From: Pseudomonadota bacterium
GTDB taxonomy: Bacteria > Desulfobacterota > Desulfovibrionia > Desulfovibrionales > Desulfovibrionaceae
Assembly: GCA_023411815.1 (NCBI GenBank)
Contig: JAEYOJ010000112.1
Coordinates: forward strand, 1 to 22,810
Length of the DNA: 22,810 nt
Direction: 5' to 3'
In this document: in pieces, positions 15,840 to 22,810 of the stretch
How positions within the stretch are numbered: the first letter of the stretch is position 1
How the letters are laid out: every line of letters starts with the position of its first letter
Notes under the pieces: model-generated
What the model was told of the DNA's origin: nothing
The model's database searches: none
The model's input: only the letters and a program-made list of their open reading frames with translations
Translations under genes and position numbers: made by a program

Positions 15840-16307
15840 ATGACCACGGACCTCATATCCAAGCTGTTCCTTCTCCATTCAGTCATCCGCAGGGAAATCA
15901 ACGCGTCTCTGAAGAGCGGCGGACATCCTTGGCGCTTCGAGCACTACATCTTTCTCTCGGCGATTCCCTCGGGTCCGGGCATCCCCCTGAAGGACATCTC
16001 GCTGACCGTCTTCGGCAGGGATCACCCTCCCTTGCGGCGGACGCTGGACGCCCTGGAAAAGGCCAAGCTCATACGGCTCAAGCGCGAGGCGGCGGATCGC
16101 AGGCACCTGCGCGTCCACATCACCAGCGACGGGCTGGACGTGCTTGCCGCCCTGCACGAGCGGGCCATGGCCGCCATCGATCTGAACCTGACCATAGCGG
16201 AGCCGGAGATGTTGAGCGACCTGGAGAGTCTGCTCGGTCGCCTGCCGGCCGGTACCTATGCCGACGATCCGGAAGTCGCGTTGGTCGAGTCCCCGCATCC
16301 GTTGTGA
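15840..16307 (+). CDS. MarR-family transcriptional regulator
   Basis: This 155-residue protein has a winged helix at about residues 35-105. The recognition part is PPLRRTLDALEKAKLIRLKRE, followed by the family's wing signature DRRHLRVHITSDGL and a C-terminal dimerisation helix (about 115-140). AAGGAGG at 15826-15832 fixes the ATG. It is 159 bases downstream of the outer-membrane gene and its stop overlaps a possible GTG start of the cupin gene. MarR proteins usually repress neighbouring efflux or detoxification genes and release DNA on binding phenolic or other ligands. The RND operon and the cupin gene are the obvious candidate targets. The ligand is unknown. Confidence 0.85.
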   Translation: MTTDLISKLFLLHSVIRREINASLKSGGHPWRFEHYIFLSAIPSGPGIPLKDISLTVFGRDHPPLRRTLDALEKAKLIRLKREAADRRHLRVHITSDGLDVLAALHERAMAAIDLNLTIAEPEMLSDLESLLGRLPAGTYADDPEVALVESPHPL

Positions 16308-16351
16308 ATGCCGATATTGCCAGCCGGAATGCCGCGGTATATGCCTTGACC

Positions 16352-16924
16352 ATGCGACACGCCCAAACCGACGGACTCCGGCGCATCTCGGCCCTGGCCA
16401 CGCGCTCCGCGCACGCACGCTTCGCCGTGGTGGACGCCGATCTCCTGGAACACAAGGCAGCCGACGCAGCGGCCAACGCACGGCTGCGCGAGATGCACCT
16501 GTTTCACGGCAGCGACGCAAGCTCCCTGCACCGGATGCTCAATGCCGTGGAACCCGGCAGCTACATCAGGCCCCATCGCCACCTGCATCCGCCCAAGGCC
16601 GAGTGCTTCATCATACTGCGCGGCCGGGCCGGGTTCATGTTCTTCGACGACCAGGGACACGCGGCCGAAGAGGATATGGTCCTGCTGGACGCGCACGACG
16701 GCCCCTTCGCCGTGGACATCCGCCCCGGCGTTTGGCACACATTGGCTAGCATGTCCCCAGGCTCGGTGCTCTTCGAGGTCAAGCCTGGACCTTATGACCC
16801 TCTGGATGACAAAGATTTCGCTCCCTGGGCTCCCGAGCCCGGTTCTCCTGTCGCGCAGGCCTGGCTGGCGGAGCAGGAAGCGAGGCTGCGCAAGCGTTTC
16901 GGCTTGTCCGGGCAGGAGGATTAA
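16352..16924 (+). CDS. WbuC-like cupin-fold protein
   Basis: This 190-residue protein has one cupin domain at about residues 50-150. Likely metal ligands are H75 and H77 in PHRHLHPPKAE, E84, and H129 in GVWHTL. The cupin segment and the tail (FEVKPGPYDP, DKDFAPWAPEPGS) match the WbuC family of cupin-fold metalloproteins, which are often found near polysaccharide genes and whose reaction is not established. The start is uncertain: the ATG at 16352 has no strong Shine-Dalgarno. A GTG at 16304 overlaps the MarR stop and would add 16 residues. It probably shares a transcript with the MarR gene. Confidence 0.78.
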   Translation: MRHAQTDGLRRISALATRSAHARFAVVDADLLEHKAADAAANARLREMHLFHGSDASSLHRMLNAVEPGSYIRPHRHLHPPKAECFIILRGRAGFMFFDDQGHAAEEDMVLLDAHDGPFAVDIRPGVWHTLASMSPGSVLFEVKPGPYDPLDDKDFAPWAPEPGSPVAQAWLAEQEARLRKRFGLSGQED

Positions 16925-17032
16925 GCGGATTGTAGGATAAACGCCTCACTTCTCATGCCTCGGCAGATATCCGTTAAAGTGACCGGCCTGGGCGAAAAGA
17001 CGCCTCCCTGATCTATCTCACGCGCGATCGAC

Positions 17033-17221
17033 TCAGGAGTTCAGTCCGTCGCATTCCTCCAATGCAGGCTCCGACGGCGCGGTTCCCCGTGCGTGCATGC
17101 CCGCGAACCCCTTTTCGAGCTGCATGATTCCCGGCAGAGCCCCCATTTGCGACATCTCACGCCGAATTCCGCGGCGCTCGGGGCACAGGCAGCATGCACC
17201 GACCCGCTCCTGCGCCGCCAA
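17033..17221 (-). CDS. Possible small protein (doubtful)
   Basis: A 62-codon minus-strand frame starting with TTG at 17221, preceded by GGGAGG. About three quarters of its codons end in G or C, similar to the real genes here, and it holds a CCLC motif. It has no recognisable domain, a rare start codon and no neighbours it could belong to. It may be chance in GC-rich DNA. Confidence 0.15.
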   Translation of the reverse strand: MAAQERVGACCLCPERRGIRREMSQMGALPGIMQLEKGFAGMHARGTAPSEPALEECDGLNS

Positions 17222-17233
17222 AGCCTCCCATTC

Positions 17234-17263
17234 TTGTCAGTCACATTCCTACAAGCCTATAGG
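17234..17263 (+). promoter_or_regulatory. Sigma-70-like promoter of the candidate small RNA
   Basis: TTGTCA at 17234-17239 (5 of 6 to consensus) and TATAGG at 17258-17263 (4 of 6) are 18 bases apart. A second, less well spaced pair lies just downstream (CTGACA at 17271, TATATT at 17296, 19 bases apart). Both point to a plus-strand transcript starting near 17270-17308. Confidence 0.35.
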
Positions 17264-17269
17264 GTATCG

Positions 17270-17466
17270 ACTGACAGAAAAATCAGAACACTTCCTATAT
17301 TCCTTACAAATTAAACGCCTAGTATGTGCTCACGTCGCCGCAGGAAACATCCGGCAGATGCCTGTCGGCGATCACCTTTCCTACATCCTTCCGAGGACGG
17401 TCAGTTCCTCACTCGCCCCTTCACGCTAGCCCGGTCAAGTCATGCTTGGCCGGGCTCCTACCTTTT
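17270..17466 (+). ncRNA. Candidate structured small RNA
   Basis: A promoter-like pair is followed by three hairpins. The first (17334-17372) pairs GTCGCCG with CGGCGAT, CAGG with CCTG and CATC with GATG, leaving an AAA bulge and a five-base loop: 15 bp in all. The second (17393-17410) pairs GAGGA with TCCTC. The third is the terminator at 17428-17466. No plus-strand gene follows (the next gene is on the other strand), so a riboswitch is unlikely. I do not recognise the sequence as 6S, SRP, RNase P or tmRNA. It could instead be the 3' end of the MarR-cupin transcript. Confidence 0.35.
17428..17466 (+). terminator. Strong Rho-independent terminator (plus strand)
   Basis: The stem pairs AGCCCGG with CCGGGCT, then a T-G wobble, then CAAG with CTTG around a TCATG loop (12 bp in total), and is followed by CCTACCTTTT. 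It lies about 500 bases after the cupin stop, so it ends either a small RNA or a long 3' untranslated region. Confidence 0.75.
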
Positions 17467-17526
17467 GGGGGCGATGCAGAAACATTCAGTTCACCGGCGG
17501 AATTCTTACGTTCCGCGGCGCAAATG

Positions 17527-17558
17527 AAAAAGAGCGCGCCGCATCCGCGGCAGCGCTC
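17527..17558 (-). terminator. Rho-independent terminator of the chemoreceptor gene
   Basis: On the minus strand GAGCGC-T-GCCGC pairs with GCGGC-GCGCTC around a GGAT loop, followed by TTTTT. It begins about 27 bases after the chemoreceptor stop. Confidence 0.85.
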
Positions 17559-17584
17559 CTTTCATGACGGAATTTCCAGCGTTC

Positions 17585-19420
17585 CTACAGGAAACGGATG
17601 GTCGCCACGGCCGTGGCCGCATCCTTGGGCTTGACCTTGATCTCCGTCTTGCGGCCGAACATCTTGCTCGCGCCGTGCAGGATGCCCTCGAAGTAGTCGA
17701 AGAAGCCGCGTTTGGAATGGTAGGTCATGACCAGGCTGTCGCCCTTGTCCTCGTAACTGAAACGCGGCGGCGTGATTCCGGGCATGTCCCTGGTCAGCTC
17801 CTCGTGCACCTCGTTCATGCGCAGAAGGAATTTCTTGAGATCCGTCTTTCCCAGCTCCGATCCGTGAATGTGCTTCTTGTAAAGCTTGGCGAATTCGCCG
17901 GGCGTGTAGGAGCCGAGATCGAAGAGGATCTTGCGTTTGGTGTCGCCCGTGAGCCTGGACACAATGCCGGCCATCTGGCCCATGACTGCGTCGGGATAGC
18001 TATTCTGGATCATGAAAACCGGATTGCCAAGTTCCTCCAGCAGCTTGCGGCGCACGCCGTCGCCGTAGGTCTTGCCTATGTAGTCGACCATGAGCTTGGG
18101 CAACACGCCCTTCATCTGGCCTTCGGAAGGGGTAAGTGAACTCTTCTGCGCACCGCGCACTTCCCTGAATATCTGGTGCAGCCGCTCCGATTGCTTCCGG
18201 ATCTCCTGAATGGTGCGCACCGTGCCCTGGACCTCGCCCGTGGTCTCGTCGGACAGGCGGTTTATCTCGCTTATGGCCCGGTTGATCTCCTCGCTGGCCG
18301 CGGACTGCTCCTCGGCGGCGGTGGCGATGGAACGCACCTGGTCCGAGTTGTCAGCCACCAAGCTTACGATCTCCTCAAGCATCTCGCCCGAGCGCCGGGC
18401 CAGGCCGGCGGCCTCGGTCACGGCCGCCGATGCGGCCGACATGCTCGTCAGGTTATGCGCCACGGACTGCTGGATGGTCCTGATGGACTCCTCCACATCG
18501 CGCGTGGCGTTCATGGTCTTTTCGGCCAGCTTGCGCACCTCGTCGGCCACAACGGCAAAGCCTCGGCCCGCGTCGCCGGCCCTGGCCGCCTCGATAGCCG
18601 CGTTGAGGGCCAGCAGGTTGGTCTGGTCCGCGATCTCGGTGATCATGTTCATGATCTCGCCGATGCCGCCCGCCTGCTCGCCCAGGCGGCTCATGGCCGT
18701 TTCCAGCTCCTTGTTCATGACCTCCACCCGGTCGATGGCCTGCACGGCCTTGCCCACGATGCCCGAGCCTTGACCGGCCTTGTCCCGCGAACGCTCGGCG
18801 CTGCTCGCGGCCCGCTCGGCGCTGCGGGCGACCTCCAGCACCGTGGCGTTCATCTCCTCCATGGCCGTGGCCGTTTCGGCCACGCGGTCCTTCTGGACGA
18901 CCATGGCCTCGGCCACCTGATCCGCCTGAGAGGTGAGCGTCGCGGCCGAGTAGGACAGGCTTTCGGCGATCTCGAATGCCTTGAGGGCCGTGCCCTCCAG
19001 GTTTCCGGTGCGCTTCTCGGCCTCGGTGCAGACGTTCTTCGCCTCGGCCACGGACTTTTCCAGGCCTGCTGCGCGCGATTCAACCTCGTCCTTGGCCTTG
19101 CCCAAGACGGCCACGCGCTCGCGATGAGCCTTGCCCACCGACTCCAGGGTGGCCGAGAGCTTGGCCAATTCCGCCAGCAGCTCGCCGCTCCTCGCCTCCG
19201 CCTTTCCCGGATCGCGCACGGTATCCACAATCCTGGCCGTCGAGACTTTCAGCGCCTTGCGAAGGAGGCTCCAGACAACGAGGAACGCCACTGTCGCGGC
19301 CACGAAACCGCACGCCAAAGGTGCGCCGAAGGAGACATCGACGACTGCGAGCGCAAGGGCGAACAGGCCGAGGAACACGCCAAAGGCAGCGGCCAGTATG
19401 GCGGCCAGGGACATGAACAT
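17585..19420 (-). CDS. Methyl-accepting chemotaxis protein with C-terminal H-NOX heme domain
   Basis: This 611-residue protein has two membrane helices (about 5-27 and 34-54) with almost no periplasmic loop, then a long cytoplasmic coiled coil with the chemoreceptor hairpin tip at about 263-300 (EIADQTNLLALNAAIEAARAG). A full H-NOX (HNOB) domain follows at 436-611. The H-NOX part starts MKGVLPKLMVDY and keeps the proximal heme ligand H539 in NEVHEELTRDMPGITPPRF. It also keeps the propionate-binding YxSxR motif (Y567, S569, R571) and, by alignment from memory with the Thermoanaerobacter domain, the distal-pocket tyrosine (Y576 in FFDYF) that stabilises bound O2. The distal Trp and Asn of that protein appear to be Met and Thr here. 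It is a membrane-anchored receptor whose sensor is inside the cell, so it should report heme-bound gas (O2 or NO) to CheA/CheW. A GAGG six bases upstream supports the ATG at 19420. Confidence 0.92.
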   Translation of the reverse strand: MFMSLAAILAAAFGVFLGLFALALAVVDVSFGAPLACGFVAATVAFLVVWSLLRKALKVSTARIVDTVRDPGKAEARSGELLAELAKLSATLESVGKAHRERVAVLGKAKDEVESRAAGLEKSVAEAKNVCTEAEKRTGNLEGTALKAFEIAESLSYSAATLTSQADQVAEAMVVQKDRVAETATAMEEMNATVLEVARSAERAASSAERSRDKAGQGSGIVGKAVQAIDRVEVMNKELETAMSRLGEQAGGIGEIMNMITEIADQTNLLALNAAIEAARAGDAGRGFAVVADEVRKLAEKTMNATRDVEESIRTIQQSVAHNLTSMSAASAAVTEAAGLARRSGEMLEEIVSLVADNSDQVRSIATAAEEQSAASEEINRAISEINRLSDETTGEVQGTVRTIQEIRKQSERLHQIFREVRGAQKSSLTPSEGQMKGVLPKLMVDYIGKTYGDGVRRKLLEELGNPVFMIQNSYPDAVMGQMAGIVSRLTGDTKRKILFDLGSYTPGEFAKLYKKHIHGSELGKTDLKKFLLRMNEVHEELTRDMPGITPPRFSYEDKGDSLVMTYHSKRGFFDYFEGILHGASKMFGRKTEIKVKPKDAATAVATIRFL

Positions 19421-19450
19421 GGGAAACCTCGAAGGTGACGGGTGCGGTCA

Positions 19451-19465
19451 TTCCGGAAGCCGGAA
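19451..19465. promoter_or_regulatory. Perfect inverted repeat upstream of the chemoreceptor gene
   Basis: TTCCGG-AAG-CCGGAA at 19451-19465 lies 31-45 bases before the chemoreceptor start codon, where a repressor operator or a leader hairpin could sit. No T run follows. No regulator is identified. Confidence 0.25.
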
Positions 19466-19635
19466 CAACGCGTGTTGAATACATTCGTATGAAATGATCT
19501 GTAGTCGAAGCTCTCGGGGAAATCAATGCAGGACCAAAGCACTGAAATGTAAAGAAGGTGCAGGTCGACAGCCCGACTTCCGCAAAGTGGGCGCAGGGAC
19601 ACGGCCTGCAACCGCCGGTCGCATCGCATTTGTTG

Positions 19636-19663
19636 CTAAAACCGCCCGAAGAGAAGCGGCGGT
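19636..19663 (-). terminator. Probable terminator of the rRNA methyltransferase gene
   Basis: On the minus strand ACCGCC pairs with GGCGGT around an 11-base loop and is followed by TTTTAG, starting five bases after the stop codon. The stem and T run are short, so it is a moderate call. Confidence 0.5.
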
Positions 19664-19667
19664 GCTC

Positions 19668-20840
19668 CTATAACGGCGTCCTGCGCTTCGTCGCGCCTTC
19701 CCACATATTGTAGACGAGCAGCATGCAGGGCAGTTTGGCGCTGAAGAACGGCACCTTGCGCTCGGCACGCAGGCCGATGCGCTTGGCCATGGCGGCATTG
19801 CCGGTGAATATGCCCGCCCGGTAACCGGCGCAGCGCTGTTTCAGGAAATCGCCCAAGGCCTGGTAGGTTTCGCCCAGCTCGTCCACGTCGCCCAAACGTT
19901 CGCCGTACTCCGGATTGACGAGCACCGCGCCCTTGCCCTCCGGCACGGGCGTCTCACGGAAATCGCACACCGAGAATTCGATGCTCTCCTCCACTCCGGC
20001 CTGGCCGGCGTTGTCGCGGGCCGCATCCACGGCTTGCGGATCGATGTCCGTGGCGATGATGCGCCCTTTGGGCCGGGGCAGGATGGCGGCCTGGGCATCG
20101 GCGCGCATGCTCTCCCAGGCCGGGGCGTCGAACTCGTTGAGGTGCTTGAAGGCGTAGGCATCGCGCAGCAGGCCCGGCGCGATGTTGCGGGCCATGAGCG
20201 CGGCCTCGATGGCCAGCGTGCCGCTGCCGCACATTGGATTCACGAAGTTCTCGGCCGGGTCCCAGAACACCGCCCGGATCACGGACGCGGCCAGAGTCTC
20301 CTGCATGGGCGCGCGGAACGGGTTGAGCCGGTAGCCGCGCCTGGGCAGCGGAACGCCCGTGGTGTCCAGGAACAGCTCGGCCTTCTTGTCGCGCCAGTGC
20401 AGGAACAGGCAGACGCCCCTGCCCTCGTCCGAACCGGAGTCGGGTCGGCCGCCCGTCTTCTGCGCGAAACGGTCCACAACCGCGTCCTTGATGCGCAGGT
20501 TGGGATAGCGGGTGTCGCGGATGGTCGGGTGCACGACCGAGGAATGCACGCTCAGGTAGCCGTTGGCCGCGAAAATTTCCTCCCAGGGCATGGAGTTGAC
20601 CTCGCGGTAGACCATGTCCGGGTGCAGCGCCCCGAAACGCTTGAGGCGGTAGTGAACGCGGTGGCCGCAACGCAGGTGCAGATTCAGACGCATGCAATCG
20701 AGCAGCGTGCCCGTGGTGCGCACCCCCGCCTCCAGCTCCTGCGTATCGAAGCCGAGCCCGCGCATCTCCAGGGCGACGTAGGGGGCCATGCCCTTGGGGC
20801 AGGAAACGAGCACGGAGCTTTCGCGGGACAGTGTGAACAT
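19668..20840 (-). CDS. rlmL: RlmL-like 23S rRNA (guanine-N2) methyltransferase
   Basis: This 390-residue protein has an N-terminal ferredoxin-like/THUMP region (about 5-165) and a C-terminal class I SAM-dependent methyltransferase domain (about 180-385). The SAM-binding motif is FVNPMCGSGTLAIEAAL at 199-215, with ATDIDPQAVDAARDN as the acidic second motif. The catalytic motif IV reads NPEYGERLG at 309-317, where the RlmL/TrmN group usually has NPPYGERLG. By family it methylates a guanine N2 in 23S rRNA during ribosome assembly (E. coli RlmL acts at G2445). It lacks the second RlmK domain of the E. coli fusion. GAGG before the ATG at 20840 supports the start. It is transcribed alone, divergent from the helicase. 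Confidence 0.85.
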   Translation of the reverse strand: MFTLSRESSVLVSCPKGMAPYVALEMRGLGFDTQELEAGVRTTGTLLDCMRLNLHLRCGHRVHYRLKRFGALHPDMVYREVNSMPWEEIFAANGYLSVHSSVVHPTIRDTRYPNLRIKDAVVDRFAQKTGGRPDSGSDEGRGVCLFLHWRDKKAELFLDTTGVPLPRRGYRLNPFRAPMQETLAASVIRAVFWDPAENFVNPMCGSGTLAIEAALMARNIAPGLLRDAYAFKHLNEFDAPAWESMRADAQAAILPRPKGRIIATDIDPQAVDAARDNAGQAGVEESIEFSVCDFRETPVPEGKGAVLVNPEYGERLGDVDELGETYQALGDFLKQRCAGYRAGIFTGNAAMAKRIGLRAERKVPFFSAKLPCMLLVYNMWEGATKRRTPL

Positions 20841-21042
20841 GGGGCCTCTTTTCTCGATCGCTAAAATATGGAAAAACTCAAGCCGTCCGGCCGGCCATCG
20901 GCGGACTTGCCGTTTCGGCGCCGGCGACCTTCATGCGGATCGTCTCCGCCCGCCTCCTATATGTCGCCGCAACCATCCGCGCAAGGCGCATGCAGCCGGC
21001 TCGGTTTTTCGGATCGCGACGGTCCATCGGGCACTTCGACAG

Positions 21043-21070
21043 GTGACTTCCTGGCCAAAGTCCCTATAAT
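21043..21070 (+). promoter_or_regulatory. Sigma-70 promoter of the DEAD-box helicase gene
   Basis: A perfect -10 hexamer TATAAT lies at 21065-21070, with GTGACT (4 of 6) at 21043-21048 as the -35, 16 bases apart. The predicted start site near 21077 leaves a leader of about 50 bases before the ATG at 21130 and would make the alternative ATG at 21082 almost leaderless. Confidence 0.6.
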
Positions 21071-21129
21071 AGCGGACTCCGATGCACGACAATCACTTAC
21101 GCTTCGCTCCACGCGACAAGGACGAATTC

Positions 21130-22728
21130 ATGGAGACTCTACGATTTGAAAGCCTGACCCTCTCCCCGGAGATGCTCAAGGCTATCGAGGATATGGGCTT
21201 CGAGGAAGCCTCGCCCATCCAGGTCCTGGCCATACCGCTGATCATGCAGGGACGGGACGTCGTCGGCCAGGCGCAGACCGGCACCGGCAAGACGGCCGCC
21301 TTCGGCATTCCGCTCCTGGAAGCGATCGATGCGAACAGCAGGGAGCTCCAGGCCCTGGTTCTCTGCCCGACCCGCGAACTGGCCATCCAGGTGGCCGAGG
21401 AACTCAACACGCTGGCCAAGTACAAGCGCAACCTGCGGGTCCTGCCCGTCTACGGCGGCCAGCCCATCGACCGGCAGTTCAAGGCGCTGCGCCAGGGCGT
21501 GCAGATCGTCATCGGCACTCCCGGCCGGGTCATGGACCACATGGAACGCGGCACGATGAAGCTCGAGAAGGTGCGCATGGTCGTGCTCGACGAGGCCGAC
21601 GAAATGCTCGACATGGGCTTCCGCGAGGATATCGAGCACATCCTGGACGACGTGCCTGAGGAACGGCAGACGATCTTCTTCTCCGCGACCATGCGCCCGG
21701 AGATAAGCCGGCTGGCCGAGAAGTACCTTCAACAGCCGGAGTTCGTGAAGGTATCGCCCAAGGTCCTGACCGTCCCGAACATCGAGCAGATCTACTATGA
21801 AGTTCCGCGATTCGGTCGGCTCGAAGCCATGTGCCGCATCATCGACTACTACAACCCCAAGCTGGCCGTGGTCTTCGCAAATACCAAGAAGGGCGTGGAC
21901 GAGTTGGTCGAACACCTGCAGGCCAGGGGTTACATGGCCGACGGCCTGCACGGCGACATGAACCAGTCCCAGCGCGACCGGGTCATGGCCAAGTTCCGCT
22001 CCGGCTCCATCGAAATCCTGGTGGCCACGGACGTCGCCGCACGCGGCATCGACGTGGAGGACATCGAGGCCGTGTTCAACTACGATATCCCGAGCGACGT
22101 GGAGTACTACGTTCACCGCATCGGCCGAACCGGTCGCGCCGGACGCTCGGGCCGGGCCTTCACCTTCGCCTCTGGCAAGGAATTCTACAAGCTGCGGGAC
22201 ATCCAGCGCTTCACCAAGGCCAAGATCGTGCAGCAAAAGGTGCCCACGGTCAGCGACGTCCAGCAGGCCAGGACGGACAAGTTCCTCGCCGCCGTGCGCG
22301 AGACCATCGCCGCGGGCGAACTCGAAAAGTACCTGCGCATCGCCCAGGAATTCGTCGAGGAGGACCAGGAAGCCACCACGTTGGACCTGGCAGCCGCGCT
22401 CCTGAAGATGCTCATGGGTCCGTCCGAGGAGCCCGAGGAGACCAAGCCCGGCGGCCGCATACAGTTCGGCGACACCGGCGCGGAACCCGGAATGGTCCGG
22501 CTGTTCATGAACGTAGGCCGCAGACTGAAGGTCGGCGTCAAGGACGTGGTCGGGGCCATTGCCGGCGAAACCGGCATGCCCGGCCGGCTCATCGGCAAGA
22601 TCGAGATCTACGACAAGTTCACCTTCGTGGAGGTCCCGGAGGAGTACGCCGAGGACGTCCTGCGCATCATGAACAACAACCAGATCAGGGGCAACCGCAT
22701 CGCCATCGAACCGGCCGTCAGGCGCTAG
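21130..22728 (+). CDS. deaD: DEAD-box ATP-dependent RNA helicase (DeaD/CsdA type)
   Basis: This 532-residue helicase shows the Q motif (SPIQ, Q31), Walker A AQTGTGKT (48-55), PTRELA, TPGR, DEAD (154-157), SAT, then in the second RecA lobe VFANTKKG, ATDVAARGID and HRIGRTGRAG. A helical linker (about 360-440) leads to a DbpA-type RNA-binding domain (about 458-530). By family it unwinds RNA duplexes in ribosome assembly and mRNA decay, and often helps at low temperature. I chose the ATG at 21130 because AAGGA lies eight bases upstream and the promoter sits at 21043-21070; an in-frame ATG at 21082 would add 16 residues without a ribosome site. It lacks the long basic tail of E. coli DeaD. Confidence 0.93.
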   Translation: METLRFESLTLSPEMLKAIEDMGFEEASPIQVLAIPLIMQGRDVVGQAQTGTGKTAAFGIPLLEAIDANSRELQALVLCPTRELAIQVAEELNTLAKYKRNLRVLPVYGGQPIDRQFKALRQGVQIVIGTPGRVMDHMERGTMKLEKVRMVVLDEADEMLDMGFREDIEHILDDVPEERQTIFFSATMRPEISRLAEKYLQQPEFVKVSPKVLTVPNIEQIYYEVPRFGRLEAMCRIIDYYNPKLAVVFANTKKGVDELVEHLQARGYMADGLHGDMNQSQRDRVMAKFRSGSIEILVATDVAARGIDVEDIEAVFNYDIPSDVEYYVHRIGRTGRAGRSGRAFTFASGKEFYKLRDIQRFTKAKIVQQKVPTVSDVQQARTDKFLAAVRETIAAGELEKYLRIAQEFVEEDQEATTLDLAAALLKMLMGPSEEPEETKPGGRIQFGDTGAEPGMVRLFMNVGRRLKVGVKDVVGAIAGETGMPGRLIGKIEIYDKFTFVEVPEEYAEDVLRIMNNNQIRGNRIAIEPAVRR

Positions 22729-22778
22729 ATCGCATGCCCTGGACGAGGCTCCCCGGCCTCCCGAATCTCGTAGGCGTC

Positions 22779-22810
22779 TCTCAGGGCCGGAACTCTGCCC
22801 GGCCCTGAGA
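22779..22810 (+). terminator. Terminator hairpin of the helicase gene (cut by window end)
   Basis: A perfect 12-bp stem (TCTCAGGGCCGG at 22779-22790 and its complement at 22799-22810) with an eight-base loop lies 51 bases past the helicase stop. The window ends at the last stem base, so the expected T run cannot be seen. Confidence 0.7.

Larger units (their letters stand above)
16925..17584. other. 660-base non-coding region with possible small RNA and terminators
   Basis: No recognisable protein gene lies here. The first 300 bases show no clear signal apart from a short minus-strand reading frame at 17033-17221. From 17234 on, the composition becomes more A+T-rich and there are promoter-like hexamers, three consecutive hairpins and a plus-strand terminator, and then the terminator of the minus-strand chemoreceptor gene. 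I found no tRNA (no T-loop GTTCRA motif in a cloverleaf). Confidence 0.5.

Noticed and set aside
17341..17356. AGGAAACATCCGG resembling the RNase P RNA core (GAGGAAAGTCCGG)
   Set aside because: RNase P RNA is about 350-400 bases with several other conserved blocks, none of which is present in this region.
1..22810. CRISPR arrays, insertion sequences, tRNA or rRNA genes
   Set aside because: I saw no regular repeat-spacer pattern, no transposase frame, no tRNA T-loop motif in a cloverleaf context, and no rRNA sequence anywhere in the window.

Overview
The window is about 63-65% GC, with strongly GC-biased third codon positions. The gene content (a 7TM-DISM sensor kinase with an NtrC-type regulator, an H-NOX/chemoreceptor fusion, an RND pump, a DbpA-tailed DEAD-box helicase) suggests a free-living anaerobic deltaproteobacterium, most like a Desulfovibrio relative. 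That placement is an inference from gene style; there is no rRNA or other direct marker.

Layout. 1-2.4 kb: the start of an exported protein on the minus strand, divergent from a CpxR/CpxA-like two-component pair, with a CpxR-box-like tandem repeat between them. 2.5-4.2 kb (minus): an MscS-family channel gene interrupted by one in-frame TAG, with its own terminator. 4.4-8.2 kb (plus): a 7TM sensor histidine kinase and an NtrC-family sigma-54 activator, translationally coupled. 8.3-9.7 kb: an exported DUF1264/OBAP-like protein (plus) and a PPC-domain lipoprotein (minus). 10.0-15.7 kb (plus): a textbook sigma-54 promoter followed by a solo receiver protein, an RND adaptor lipoprotein, an RND permease and an outer-membrane beta-barrel protein. 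15.8-16.9 kb: a MarR regulator and a WbuC-like cupin. 16.9-17.6 kb: a non-coding stretch with a possible structured small RNA. 17.6-19.4 kb (minus): a chemoreceptor with a C-terminal H-NOX heme domain. 19.7-20.8 kb (minus): an RlmL-like rRNA methyltransferase. 21.1-22.7 kb (plus): a DEAD-box RNA helicase with a hairpin terminator at the window edge.

How the parts may work together. The most interesting inference is one regulatory circuit spanning 4.4-15.7 kb. The 7TM kinase would phosphorylate the adjacent NtrC-type activator, which carries an intact GAFTGA loop for sigma-54. The only convincing sigma-54 promoter I found lies just in front of the receiver/RND operon (TGGCAC-N5-TTGCT at 10012-10027). 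The first gene of that operon is a stand-alone receiver that resembles the receiver of the activator but has a degenerate acid pocket, so it could feed back on the same kinase. This is sequence-based inference and has not been tested.

Other points of interest are the heme sensor on the chemoreceptor, which keeps the distal tyrosine that marks O2-binding H-NOX proteins, the amber-interrupted MscS gene, and the candidate small RNA at 17.27-17.47 kb.
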